Position numbers and translations under genes: made by a program. Below the pieces are notes generated by a model. It worked only from the letters and a program-made list of their open reading frames with translations. It was not told the DNA's origin and did not search any database. Below, one piece after another: positions 48,501 to 55,160 of a stretch of DNA of 64,000 nucleotides; the first letter of the stretch is position 1; each line of letters starts with the position of its first letter. The DNA comes from Liolophura sinensis (taxonomy: Eukaryota; Mollusca; Polyplacophora; Chitonida; Chitonidae): assembly GCF_032854445.1 (NCBI RefSeq), contig NC_088304.1, forward strand, positions 14,521,704 through 14,585,703, in the 5' to 3' direction.

Positions 48501-50826
48501 TGTTACAGAAGCTTTCGATCCACGTGATGTTGCATTGACGTCTTTATTATTTTCATTGAAGCCACCCGTTAGTTTACAGCAGTATATAAGTGTGTTTATA
48601 GTGTTAATTTACATGATTCCGTTGTAAAATGTGTTATACTGTTCACTTTGTTACAGCATCAAAGAGTACGACATCGACCCAAGAGGGGGCATGTTTTCTT
48701 TGGTCAACTTTTGGGCATGTGCGATCAAGTTTCGTATTCTCTCGGTAAGTGAGGCTGTGGATCACGTGGGCCAAACGCAAGGTTAAACACCATATGGAAT
48801 CATATCTACATCTTATAAATGGGATCCTTAGATCATACTGTTCATACCACATGACTGTCAGGGTTGTATCTGACAGAGCCCAGTAGCTCGAATGTATATT
48901 ACCCAATACTGGTAATCAGTCAAATTTTATATTTAAAAATTCAGCAGCCATGCAGTTGGCCAATTAACGTATAAATTTATTTATTTTATTTGATTGCTGT
49001 TTTATGCCGTATTCAAAAATATTTCACATATACGAAGGCGGCCAGCATTATGTTGGGAGGAAAACGGAGTCCGGGGAAACCCACGACCATTCGCAGATTG
49101 CTGCCAGAACTTCCCACGAGGAGAGGAAGCCAGCATGAGCTAGACTTGAACTCACAGCGATCTCTCAACGCGTAAAACAATTTATTATACCCTTACCCAA
49201 TTATATTTGGGCTAAGTACAACACTGAAGACTTGGGTTAATGTGAAATCTGGTATTAAAATCGTAAAACAGTTTTGAACAACTGGGCTTTGGGACGGTTG
49301 TAAAAAAAAGAGAACACCCTACCCTTTAAGATAATACACCGACATGTATATGCATTTAATGGCCTTTTATTACCGTGTTTATGAGAGAGGAACACATGTA
49401 TTTATAATACATTCCCCACTAATTTAGTTTTTCTTCAACAAAACTGATACAAACATTTTTCACTTAAATGCATATAGAATCATCTTCCTCTCAAAATCTG
49501 TGAGTAAAACCCGTAAGAACACAGTCAAATGGCGTATGCAAATTATTGAGATATGAGCATGGTCAAATCATGTCTACAAAACATGACACATGATTGACAA
49601 CATGGTCAAGTTTGAGTACACGGTCAAATAATGTCTGTAAAACAGACACGCCATTAAAAACATCTTCAAATGATGTCTACAAAACAGACACATGGCAATA
49701 TAGTAAAATGATGTACACAAAACAGACACATGAAGGAGAATATGATCAAATAATGTCTACAAAACAGACAAATGGTTAAGCACACGATCAAGTGATGGCT
49801 GCACATGGTTAAAAACATCATCAAATGATGTCTACAAAACAGACACATGGTTAAGCACATGATCAAGTGATAGCTGCACACGGTTAAAAACATCATCAAA
49901 TGATGTCTACAAAACAGACACATGATTGAGAACATGGTCGAGTAATGTCTGCAAAATAGATTGAAAAAATGTCCGAATAATGCGCACAGAACAGACACAT
50001 GACTGAGAACATGGTCAAGTTGCCTCTACAGTGCAGGGAGATAGGACCATGGTCAGATGAAAACTACAAAACAGATCTATGAGAACATAGTTAAGTGATT
50101 TCTTAATACAGTCACAAAAGAACGTGGTCAAAAGCGGGCAAAAGAGACACACAAGAAGGTTGTTAAATAACAGCTAGACAACAGATAACAAGGTTAAAAG
50201 GCATATTTACTAAACAGGGACGTAAGAATATATTCAAATTACTTCTACGATCAGGAACGTACGAAGATCGTCGTAAGGTTTGATAAAAATTCTAGATATT
50301 ATGGCTTAATTAAATTAATTATGAAAAGCCACAAAGTTAGTTTCGTTTACTTCGAACACGATGCTTACACGTATGTGATGTTGTTGTATGGTTGACTTGA
50401 ACTAAGCGTTTGGCACGTTTTCACGTGCCACAGTTACTACACACCTTGTGCTATCAGACAGCAAAGCCCATTAAATCATCTGATCAGTGTCGATAAGAGA
50501 TCTCCCCAGTTGCCTCTTTACTTTTTAATCAGTGTGAAAAAGGAGATAAGCGAACTTTTTATGCATCAGCTTTTTTCCCTTTAGTTCCCAGAGATTAATC
50601 TTTAGTCTCATCGTCATCAAAGATCCATATTATTTGTTTGGCAGGGAGAAAGAACTATCTGGTGTACAAATCTATACCTTACGGATCTATCAGAAACACT
50701 TTACCTTATCTGTGTCGACGCGCCCAAGAAAACAGATCTGTGCTAAAAGGCGTCCGTCGCGAGAGGGCGCTTTTGCGCAAGGCATTCCGGGAAAGGGTTA
50801 CGGGATATTCCAAGATAGTTAATTGA
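21189..50826 (+). CDS. PRODH2: Hydroxyproline/proline dehydrogenase, whole gene model (9 coding exons)
   Basis: FAD-dependent mitochondrial enzyme that oxidises trans-4-hydroxy-L-proline (or proline) to the pyrroline carboxylate and passes electrons to quinone. Exons: 21189-21527, 32754-32944, 33420-33543, 40632-40718, 41066-41143, 42147-42293, 45247-45524, 48657-48744, 50645-50826, giving about 504 residues if one base is restored in exon 8. Seen: a basic amphipathic N-terminus, VDAE at about 284-287, KLVRGAY at about 345-351, FGQLLGMCDQ in exon 8, YKSIPYG at about 452-458 and RRAQENRS at about 469-476. Family knowledge: the VDAE acidic residues and the RR pair lie in the TIM-barrel active site and bind substrate. 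The Ser in YKSIPYG occupies the position that is Tyr in proline dehydrogenases and Ser in hydroxyproline dehydrogenase, which favours the PRODH2 type. Inference: a hydroxyproline dehydrogenase. The exon 8 frameshift is either a sequence error or a null allele. Confidence 0.9.
21583..21840 (+). mobile_element. Nin-DC-like SINE, full length but diverged
   Basis: Lies 55 bases after the donor of PRODH2 exon 1. The head is recognisable (GGTTGTCAGCGTTCTAGCGC, B box GTGGGTTCAAGTTCAGC), and the body has several deletions before the AAATAAAC tail. It is an old insertion in intron 1. Confidence 0.75.
22255..22565 (+). repeat. Dispersed repeat R3, copy with SINE insertion
   Basis: CATCGTGCTGGACATCG, CACGGCTGAGATACACATT, CTAGCATGGTAC, TCACTGAAAACTG and, after the SINE, AGCTGACTGCTTC...GGTCCTAAC align with 4690-4915. 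Confidence 0.62.
22437..22520 (-). mobile_element. Nin-DC-like SINE, 3' end only, inserted in repeat R3
   Basis: Reversed 3' domain from TTTATTTATTTATTTGATTGG to CGGCGGCCATCAGTATGG. R3 sequence continues on both sides (GAAAACTG | AACAGCTGACTGCTTC), with a short flanking duplication like AAACTG/AAACAG. Confidence 0.75.
22972..23062 (+). repeat. Dispersed repeat R5, copy
   Basis: Core CAAGAGGCGGTGTTTTATCGG, TTACATGTGACCAGTCGCCAG, ACACTGTCGTCGCTTCTCTGG. The same core recurs at 33640, 55085 (forward), 30010 and 37235 (reverse). Confidence 0.65.
23063..24599. other. PRODH2 intron 1, unassigned part
   Basis: Holds the 12-bp repeat at 23697 and otherwise nothing recognisable up to the LINE. Confidence 0.4.
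23697..23744 (+). repeat. 12-bp tandem repeat, 4 units
   Basis: CTAGCAATACAA-type units in PRODH2 intron 1. Confidence 0.85.
24600..28350 (-). mobile_element. Degenerate Tx1/L1-like LINE in PRODH2 intron 1
   Basis: From 28345 down: an ORF1-like part with MESLSPHKPASFMEEQLSLI, a coiled coil (NLEKENDVLREDVKQLSYEL) and KINDLKQHGRLDSIRVYGIE. Next comes an endonuclease remnant (NCGDWNLVIDPDKD near 27690, RSDHSAVTLK near 27400), then reverse transcriptase (DKTPGLDGFPVEFYK, WRPITQLNVNYKI, SVDFEKAFDSISWKF, GCKQDDPISPYLFLLC, IADDTQLF) and a distal part to 24606. The catalytic ADD is intact but GCRQGDP reads GCKQDDP, and there are several frameshifts. ORF1 runs into mid-endonuclease, so the ORF1/ORF2 junction is deleted. 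The L1/Tx1 clade is inferred from ORF1 plus APE-type endonuclease order. Confidence 0.85.
28890..29120 (-). mobile_element. Nin-DC-like SINE, diverged
   Basis: Tail and GATTGGTGTTTTACGCCGTA are clear. There is a small duplication (GTATGAGTATTTCAC), many substitutions, and a partial head ending near GGGTCATTGCGCC. In PRODH2 intron 1. Confidence 0.75.
30010..30140 (-). repeat. Dispersed repeat R5, reverse copy
   Basis: CAGACCAGCGACAACAGCGTG, ATGGTCACATGCCAACGGTG and GGCCTCTTGTCAATTTACC are the complement of the R5 core. The open frame across it (29938-30321) is therefore treated as non-genic. Confidence 0.58.
30646..30830 (+). repeat. Diverged tandem duplication, two units of about 95 bases
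   Basis: GATCGATCGAATG...CAAAAGGGCAACCATTAAAAG is repeated as GATTGATCGAATG...CAAAAGGGCAAATATTAAAAG, followed by GTCGGCCAGAACACC/GTTCGCCAAACTC. Confidence 0.6.
31290..31520 (+). mobile_element. Possible diverged tRNA-derived SINE
   Basis: A B-box-like ATGTTCAAATCCTACCCGCG is followed by GTTTGTCGGTTACGTGGCAC and a 3' end with ACCGCCCTCGATACTCTCAA and ATAAAGACCAATCAATTAAA, which parallels the Nin-DC 3' order. Diverged, in PRODH2 intron 1. Confidence 0.4.
32754..32944 (+). CDS. PRODH2: PRODH2-like exon 2
   Basis: Starts after tttgttcgcag and ends in phase 2 before gtaaaa. It encodes LMEASERLLGESLFHWLMRR followed by a stretch containing GQFVAG and CGIGPMLAIPMEEDV. The GIGPML..PMEED block is characteristic of the first barrel strands of animal hydroxyproline dehydrogenases. 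It joins exon 1 in phase 0 across an 11.2-kb intron. Confidence 0.88.
33228..33405 (-). mobile_element. SINE-B copy, headless, next to PRODH2 exon 3
   Basis: GGCAGGGTGAGTCCATGATG, TGAAGTATCATGGCGAATAC, GTCACATTATACTGACACCG and CTCAGTGCTGAACACCGAA align with the 16437 copy in the same orientation. It ends about 15 bases before the exon 3 acceptor. Confidence 0.7.
33420..33543 (+). CDS. PRODH2: PRODH2-like exon 3
   Basis: The acceptor is ttttttccttccag. The first base completes an Arg codon left open by exon 2. It encodes DGNLQSILDCISLSKQLD and then MMQIKVTALMSGDLC, ending in phase 0 at tgc|gtgagt. The QIKVTAL strand is conserved in the family. The polypyrimidine tract abuts the end of a SINE-B remnant (about 33228-33405), so the insertion lies within about 20 bases of the splice site. 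Confidence 0.88.
33640..33775 (+). repeat. Dispersed repeat R5, longest forward copy
   Basis: AAGCATTTACGTGGGCAGTTAG, TTGACAAGAGGTCGTGTTTC, ACCGGTTGCGTGTAACTAGTC and ACACTGTCGTCGCTGCCCTGG. Confidence 0.65.
35226..35475 (-). mobile_element. Nin-DC-like SINE, near full length
   Basis: T-rich tail, the full conserved 3' domain, a deletion of the GGGCAGAGCCCGGGGG stretch, then the body and tRNA-like head ending CCAACTGAGCCACGGAGG. Located in PRODH2 intron 3. Confidence 0.82.
36571..36970 (+). repeat. 20-bp minisatellite, 20 units with no indels
   Basis: Unit of the type CATGTTAATGCTGTGCTCCG. Every unit is exactly 20 bases and variation is by substitution only, so the register holds over 400 bases. 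In PRODH2 intron 3. Confidence 0.95.
37235..37375 (-). repeat. Dispersed repeat R5, reverse copy
   Basis: ACCAGAGCAGCGACGACAGGG, TCTCACATGTCACCGGTGAA, GGCCTCTTGGCAGC and CTTTATTCTAACTGTTCGTG. A partial copy of its outer end also occurs at 36972-37015 and 44345-44395. Confidence 0.65.
38391..38655 (+). mobile_element. Nin-DC-like SINE, full length, reference copy
   Basis: Best complete + copy. The tRNA-derived head starts GCTCAGTTGGTTAGCGCGCT (A box) with GTGAGTTCAAGTCCAGCTC (B box) 40 bases on. The central domain runs from GGCCGTACGTGGGAAGG through GGTTTCCCCCGGGCT and GGCCGCCGTCGTATAAGTGA to GTAAAACACCAATC. It ends in an AAATA-type tail. From family knowledge, the central/3' part resembles the Nin-DC domain reported from molluscan SINEs. 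It was identified by memory, not by search. Confidence 0.85.
39640..39815 (+). repeat. Dispersed repeat R6, copy 1
   Basis: GTTATAGAAATATCTCACGTC, TTATTGGCTAAAATAGATAACA and CTGTGGGATACCTTATCTATG parallel 63800-63985 in order. Confidence 0.55.
40450..40606 (+). mobile_element. Nin-DC-like SINE, headless, abutting PRODH2 exon 4
   Basis: GTACGTAGGAAGGTCTGCC to the AAATAAATAC tail, ending 26 bases before exon 4 begins. The exon's pyrimidine tract follows directly after the tail. Confidence 0.78.
40632..40718 (+). CDS. PRODH2: PRODH2-like exon 4
   Basis: Acceptor ctttacgtag, phase 0 at both ends, 29 codons (AKLSSLYPCPNMEHELVN and onwards to MTGKTK). It follows LMSGDLC of exon 3 as expected for the helical insertion between barrel strands. 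The donor (aag|gttgat) is weak, and this exon boundary is the least certain in the gene. The exon lies 26 bases after the A-rich tail of a Nin-DC-type SINE. Confidence 0.75.
41066..41143 (+). CDS. PRODH2: PRODH2-like exon 5
   Basis: Acceptor ttgttgtcag, 26 codons in phase 0 (CAVKGLDQEENDSLQRAVDR to GH), donor cac|gtaagt. The composition matches the helix that precedes the VDAE strand. A SINE-B copy begins about 85 bases downstream in the intron. Confidence 0.82.
41226..41490 (+). mobile_element. SINE-B copy, full length, forward
   Basis: Head: GCTTCGGTGACTAAATGGTTAG-type A box and GGGATCAAACCCTGGGGTC B box. Body: GTCAGTATAATGTGACTGGG, GTGTCTTCGGCATGATATTT and GGCGGCATCACTTTGGC. A short CATA-rich tail follows to about 41540. 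In PRODH2 intron 5. Confidence 0.72.
41622..41735 (-). mobile_element. Possible very old Nin-DC-like SINE fragment
   Basis: TTGATTGTGGTTTAACCGAA, then CCCAAGAATATTTTACC and GGGGCAAACCGGAATG fit the order of the SINE 3' domain, but many positions differ. Confidence 0.35.
42147..42293 (+). CDS. PRODH2: PRODH2-like exon 6 (VDAE active-site strand)
   Basis: Acceptor tatttttgcag, 49 codons in phase 0, donor aag|gtatag. Encodes LAHQKGVTVWVDAEYTYLNP and ends GYTYQNYLK. The WVDAEYTYLNPAL form is closer to hydroxyproline dehydrogenase than to classical proline dehydrogenase. The Asp and Glu of VDAE correspond to active-site residues known from bacterial PutA. Confidence 0.92.
42374..42486. mobile_element. 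Two SINE 3' ends head-to-head (inverted)
   Basis: The first half (42374-42430) is a reversed tail with GTATTTACGCCGTACTCAAG. The second half (42436-42486) is a forward 3' end (GAAATATTCTTCCGCACGG, then AAACACCATTCTGATAATTA). Together they form an imperfect palindrome about 80 bases after PRODH2 exon 6. Confidence 0.65.
42570..42745 (+). repeat. Dispersed repeat R3, 3' half
   Basis: ACACGATTTGAATACTGATT, CACTCAGTCGTC, TGAAAACTGTTGACCGCTTC and CTATTTTCGTACTTTATATA parallel 4811-4990. Confidence 0.68.
43179..43353 (+). repeat. 35-bp tandem repeat, 5 units
   Basis: Five copies starting TGTATAGGTGTCTCCTTTAT. Units 3 and 5 share a GGCGTC variant. In PRODH2 intron 6. Confidence 0.95.
44506..44735 (-). 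mobile_element. Nin-DC-like SINE, missing most of the tRNA head
   Basis: Reversed copy with tail, the GTTTTACGCCGTATTCAAG domain, a diverged middle (CCAGGGTAAACCCATCACC) and the B-box region (GACTTGAACTCACATCGACA). It ends at GGGTCTCTG, before the A box. In PRODH2 intron 6. Confidence 0.8.
45247..45524 (+). CDS. PRODH2: PRODH2-like exon 7 (FAD-binding core)
   Basis: Acceptor tttcttcttttaag. Encodes KTFDLLKADVQFIETK, then FAAKLVRGAYMDKERHLAA, GYEDPVHPTLADTTDMYHRS and VILASHNEGTIHQALT. It ends in phase 2 at the donor ag|gtagac. The LVRGAY...KER, GYEDP and ASHNE blocks are highly conserved in the family, which makes this the most diagnostic exon. Confidence 0.95.
45630..45999. repeat. Short inverted repeats bounding 370 bases
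   Basis: CTTGCACGAAAGGGTTGT (45630-45647) and its near-exact complement (45982-45999) with weaker symmetry inside. A possible non-autonomous element 105 bases after PRODH2 exon 7. Confidence 0.5.
46462..46620 (-). mobile_element. Nin-DC-like SINE, old fragment
   Basis: Reversed, diverged copy: GATTGGTGTTTTTCGTTGTA, TTATAAGACGGCAGTCAGC, GGTTGCTGAAAGACCTTCC and AGGAAGCCAACATGAGC. It lies head-to-head with the + copy at 46700. Confidence 0.65.
46700..46860 (+). mobile_element. Nin-DC-like SINE, headless
   Basis: Starts TCTCCGGCCTTACATGGG and is otherwise nearly identical to the reference copy at 38391, ending CAGTCAAATAAATAAAT. Confidence 0.82.
46861..48097. other. PRODH2 intron 7, unassigned part
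   Basis: No coding or repeat signal was recognised before the 164-bp triplication. Confidence 0.4.
48098..48582 (+). repeat. 164-bp tandem triplication upstream of PRODH2 exon 8
   Basis: Units start at 48098, 48261 and 48425 and are about 97% alike by eye. Each contains a block with CACGTGATGTTGCATTGACG (E-box-like, C/EBP-like and CRE-like strings). In unit 2 the E-box reads AGACGTG. The array ends about 75 bases before the exon. Regulatory meaning is speculative. Confidence 0.92.
48657..48744 (+). CDS. PRODH2: PRODH2-like exon 8, with apparent one-base deletion
   Basis: Acceptor ttgttacag, donor ctcg|gtaagt. It starts in the frame left by exon 7 (SIKEYDIDPRGG) but the conserved continuation, VFFGQLLGMCDQVSYSLG, is in the next frame. 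One extra G in the run of five G at 48685-48689 would join both parts and give the phase needed by exon 9. Read as given, exons 8-9 hit a stop at 50744-50746 and lose the RR substrate-binding pair. It lies about 70 bases after a triple 164-bp tandem repeat. Confidence 0.85.
48977..49170 (-). mobile_element. Nin-DC-like SINE, 5'-truncated
   Basis: Reversed copy from the TTTATTTATTT tail to the B-box region (GACTTGAACTCACAGCGATC). The middle has a deletion. It starts about 230 bases downstream of exon 8. Confidence 0.78.
49555..50170 (+). repeat. Degenerate minisatellite of about 40-bp units
   Basis: Repeated ATGTCTACAAAACAGACACA with a variable spacer of the type TGGTTAAGCACATGATCAAG. About 12-14 degenerate units. 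The - strand 110-codon frame here is a by-product of the repeat. In PRODH2 intron 8. Confidence 0.85.
50645..50826 (+). CDS. PRODH2: PRODH2-like exon 9 (C-terminus)
   Basis: Acceptor tttgtttggcag. It completes a Gly codon, then reads RKNYLVYKSIPYGSIRNT, LPYLCRRAQENRSVLKGVRR and ends at TGA (50824-50826). The RRAQEN motif carries the Arg pair that binds the substrate carboxylate in this family. A Ser follows YK where proline dehydrogenases have Tyr. The protein ends after a basic helix with no peroxisomal signal. An ATTAAA near 50847 is a weak candidate polyadenylation signal. Confidence 0.92.
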
Positions 50827-52491
50827 TATTGCACAGATTCTGCTTACATTAAAATATGGTGGTAATAACGCCGTCTACCTGATCACGTTGCGTGGCAAAT
50901 ATTTAATATTTTATTTGCCTGAAGTCAAGGATACCCTCCAGTACCCTGAATTATTCCAACAAATCTTTGATACTCCATGTTACACATTTATTATTAGTTA
51001 TCTCCAAAATGGCACTGTTTCTCTAACACATACTGCTTTTTTTCATGTCATTTGTGCTTTCTTTCTTGTAATGTTTTGCATCATTTTTCGATTGTGATCA
51101 AACTGTGAATGTTTAAGGTTGAAAAAATATGCGAGCTCGCGGTCACGGTAAAATGGCTTTGTGTAATCGCCTCAGTTGTTTCAACATGCCTTTGATACTC
51201 CTTTTTTACTTATCCATTATTACTTATATCTAAAGCGGTGTTGTTGCTTTGGTACATTCTGTTTATGTTTTTTTGTTGCTGTTGTTGTTTTGTATTATCT
51301 ATGTGACGTTTGATATCTTGATATTGTTAAAAAAAAGTGCGGTCATTTGCAGCCTGCGAGAAAGCTCATATAGAATCCTATGCTATCTGTAGAACTTGTG
51401 GGATTGAATGTGGTTCTGCATGAACTATTGACTTCGACATCCAAGTCGGCATATCTAGGGAGTTCCAAAGAAGGAAACCTCTGGGTTGGACTGACCTTGT
51501 CTAGGTATAAGGGGAACAACCCGGTACGCGTTAGTTTCGGGGCGTTTTAAGTTACGTGTACGAGAAACGCGATGGATGCTTGTCTATATTGTAAAGTCAT
51601 CATGGAATAAAATTCTGTGTCAGTATGGCAGTATGTCAGTTTGGGTGCCAGACGGAAATCTCATCACGTTTTGTCATGTTACCCAATATCCCTACTACCA
51701 ACCTTTATCATCCTCCCTTCACCACACGTCTCATGTTACTGAGCGTTACATATCCCTAGATACTGTCACCGATACAAAAGTCTAAAGTCCTTGATGTTGA
51801 ACATTGGGTTTGTCATAAGTCAGAAACATGTGCTCAAACTGTCACGTTTATAACGCATATGAGATGGCTATTAATAGATGTCTGCACGTAGGCTATATGA
51901 GAACGAATTTGTAAATACTATATATTACCTTTTCTAGTTTTCAAAATTGCAAACTTGTTCCTTTTTTCACAAACAGATTCTCTCTTAAAACACAAATGCC
52001 ATTTGAAGTGTTAAATTGTTAGGACCCTGAAATGCAATCAAATATTCATGCCAAGAACTTAAAATTTTAAGCTGCACTTTGCCATTTTTTAACACGTATA
52101 AAGTGAAACGTTTCATAAAACTGCAGAATATACACATCAGCTACCATTCATTAATCTCACATTACGATAATGTTAGATTGCAACACGTCAGAGTTCCTAG
52201 ATACAGTCACTATGACCCCATGAAGCCCACCACAGTTTTCAAATATTTGAATGCCTTTCAAAACCCACCGTAGTATTCAAATATTTGAATGTCTTTCAAC
52301 ACTCTTTAAAAAATGAAAGTAATTTTACGCATGGTTTTCAGTTGTGTGTATGATGAGCCTGACTTCATATATTATCTTTGTATTACTTTAACTTTATTAA
52401 AGTTATATGAAACTTTTATATTTCATGATACATGTGATTTTCATGATACATGTATTATATTGTCTAGGCGGTCGTGTCAGTCTATCAGTAC

Positions 52492-52656
52492 AGTAAATAA
52501 ATATATAAAGGCAGCACCTTTAAAACAAACTATTTTTTCCCAGAACGTTAGCTTTCAGCGGTATGTAACAGCCTTCATCTGTGACTGACAGCTGAAAGCT
52601 AATGTTTTTAAAAAAATAGTTAGTCTTAAAGGTACTACTTTTATACATTTATTTAT
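52492..52656. repeat. Long imperfect hairpin (about 68-base arms)
   Basis: AGTAAATAAATATATAAAGG to GTTAGCTTTCAGC on the left pairs with GCTGAAAGCTAATGTTTTTA to TATACATTTATTTAT on the right, around a loop of about 30 bases. Probably a small MITE. A structured transcript is a less likely alternative. Confidence 0.75.
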
Positions 52657-52745
52657 CATCCATGTATTATGTACATTGGTTGTTTAATTCCAGGAATGCA
52701 CGTAATTTGTCTGTTAGCCGCTCTGGAATACATTAATGTTTATGA

Positions 52746-52898
52746 AGATGTTCATTAAAGCATATGAATTCAACTGGCTCTCGTTTATCAGTTGTAAGAT
52801 GTTCATTAAAACATATGGACCCAACGGGCTCTCGTTTATCAGTTGTAAGATGTTCATTAAAACATATGAATCCAACGGGCTCTCGTTTATCGCTTGTT
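52746..52898 (+). repeat. 51-bp tandem repeat, 3 units
   Basis: Units at 52746, 52797 and 52848 start AGATGTTCATTAAAACATAT. The last unit diverges at its 3' end. Confidence 0.92.
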
Positions 52899-53889
52899 AA
52901 AGTATATGTCTGTGGGCATAACAGACATATAAGAGGGTAAAGCGTACACTTTGATTCAAATGAATTCTTGATATTTTTTGTGTAGTTTTGTGTGTATGAC
53001 TTTTTTCTATCCTGAAATGTTGTATAAGCGTATGTTGCCAGATATTTTCAGAATTCTAGACGGCCATATACAAGTACGTGTCTATCCTATGAGGATAAGA
53101 AATGCTTAATTTACTCAGGTATAATAGGCGGATTTGATTGGTACTGAAACTTTTCAGGATGCATTCGAATTTGTATTGTTTTCGTGTTATTGTTTATTGC
53201 TCTTGATGACAGTATTTTGATTAATTCTAATACAATAACGTCTAATCCATCGTCATCAGGACAACTACACTTTCTTTTACCGAATTCTGATTAAATTGTG
53301 TGTCGGTGGCGGGGGGTGGGGGGCTTTTGCTCTGGTTTTACTCTCATGCTAGTGTTTTCTTTCAAGAGTATTTTATAAGGACAAGGTACTGTATTATCGT
53401 TTGATGGAACGAAGAGAAAAGAAAGGCGGTTTCCGTGCATTATCTCCCAGACAATGCCACTGGAAGTCGGCCACGAAAATGTAACGTGTAAAAGCATGAC
53501 AGAAGACAAGGTGGCGCTCAGTATTTGTTAGCTAAAGCGTGAAATGTGCGCGGTACGGATCGTTGATTCTTTTCACGTCTACACACGTTCTTAGCATGTT
53601 TAACATGAAAGACGACGTCATATATGACCTATTTTTGGCGCTATAATATTGCGATGGATCCAAATGACGGTTGCTTGAATACTGTGACCCATATTTATAA
53701 CAATACAGATCTCCGAGTAGATAAATGTCACAGTGACCTAAAAACTAGTGCAGAAAACTATCCCACGGCTGACGAACATCAGCCTGTATTGTCACAATTT
53801 CATACGAGATCTCGTGTGGAGATCTTGTCGCAGACCCCAGCATGCTCTTTCGGCCCAACTACAGTTGGAAATTCAACTGTCCGTCTTTC

Positions 53890-53914
53890 TGTATATATAT
53901 ATATATATATTCGA
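53890..53914 (+). repeat. TA microsatellite
   Basis: About ten TA dinucleotides. Another mixed microsatellite (TA then GA) is at 33979-34008. Confidence 0.9.
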
Positions 53915-54019
53915 TGGTGATCAGTTGGTAACTGAGAATCGGAACACAAGCGCATGCATACACTCAGTACACTCGACCAATATTAAGATGTGTGGTCTAT
54001 GACGGTAAATATATCTTCA

Positions 54020-54790
54020 TATAAGATTAAAGTTGTAACATTCTGTAAACGAAACGGCACATGTCCCGCTTTTTATATTTAATGGTCGTGAATTTGAAAT
54101 AGTCGACTGCTACCGATATCTGGGTGTTGACATGAAATAGAATTGTCCGTTTTTGCAAGCTCTAAAGCAGCTGATCAACCAGTCCCCTAAAGCTTTGTTT
54201 GCGATGAGTTGCAAATGTTCCAAGCTGACACTGCCATTAGATAGTACAATTAAAGTCTTTGGTTAAATGGTTCGCCCAGCATATGTATTCGGATGTGAAA
54301 TTTGAGTCTTAGAGTCACTAAAACTGTGGGACTCGTTTTGTCTTAAATTTCTGAAGAGTATGTTTGGAATATTCCATATTTTTGTCTAGCTTTACTTAAG
54401 CAACGTCTTAAAAACCAGTTTATTTAAAACTGGCAGGCCGAAATGTTATCCTAATCTAAAGGTATTATTTATAGGATGTTTGAAGATGAATCTGGATTAA
54501 AATTTTATTTGTCAACTTTCAACCCCAAAGTAAGTAGGCTGTTAGCAAAATTTAGAAAAAGAAACCAATGCTTACGGAAAGAAACTGGCAGGTGGAGTAA
54601 ATGGTGAAAGAACTGTAATACTAACAGCATCGGAGACGAATTATATTTTCAACTGATGTGCCCGAAGTTAAATAATTTGAGGATAAAATATATACCTGAA
54701 AATATACGATCATGACCTAGTGTTTTACCTTTCAAAAACTCTTTCAATCTAAGAGCAAACATATCAGGTCCATACAATGGTACCATATTC
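54020..54790 (+). mobile_element. LINE fragment, region downstream of reverse transcriptase
   Basis: A mostly open + strand frame reads FNGREFEIVDCYRYLGVDMK, then QALKQLINQSPKALFAMSC, CSKLTLPLDSTIKVFG, MVRPAYVFGCEI and SFCLKFLKSMFGI. YRYLGV, the leucine-rich KALFA segment and the YGCEIW-like block are typical of the connection region of non-LTR retrotransposons after the catalytic core. Many stops follow. No catalytic RT motifs remain, so the clade is undecided. Confidence 0.6.
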
Positions 54791-55084
54791 AGAAACTAAC
54801 TGGTATAAGGAAACGCTGTATATTTAGAATTAGAGGAGGCACAAGAAGTGACATAATGCTAAATGTGTGAGTATTGTCCGCATGACCGTATGCGTAGTGA
54901 GAATTCACTACGACATCCATGTAAACAACTGTATGCCTCTGGTGCCACCCTGAGTGGCAAGGAGTGAATAAATGAATTACAACATGAAATTGGTGCCAGG
55001 GAGTAAAACAAACGGACTTTTGGCAAGTTATTGACGAACATTTCCACATGTGTGATTTGACTGAGTTCAATTGACAAAAGGCTA

Positions 55085-55160
55085 GAATTCACTAGCGACA
55101 TGTGACCATTCGCCCAGTATTACGGTGTTGTCGCTGCTTTGATTTTACTTACCATGCTTT
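55085..55160 (+). repeat. Dispersed repeat R5, forward copy
   Basis: GCGACATGTGACCATTCGCCC, TATTACGGTGTTGTCGCTGCT, TTGATTTTAC. Confidence 0.58.

Larger units (their letters stand above)
50827..54019. other. Region downstream of PRODH2
   Basis: The 3' UTR should begin here. Apart from the hairpin at 52492 and the arrays at 52746 and 53890, no feature is recognised. There is T-rich, GTT-rich DNA at 51230-51300. Confidence 0.4.

Noticed and set aside
49666-49998. 110-codon Cys/His-rich frame on the - strand with repeated LFCRHH motifs
   Set aside because: A by-product of the degenerate tandem repeat. Its spacing breaks the frame in adjacent units.
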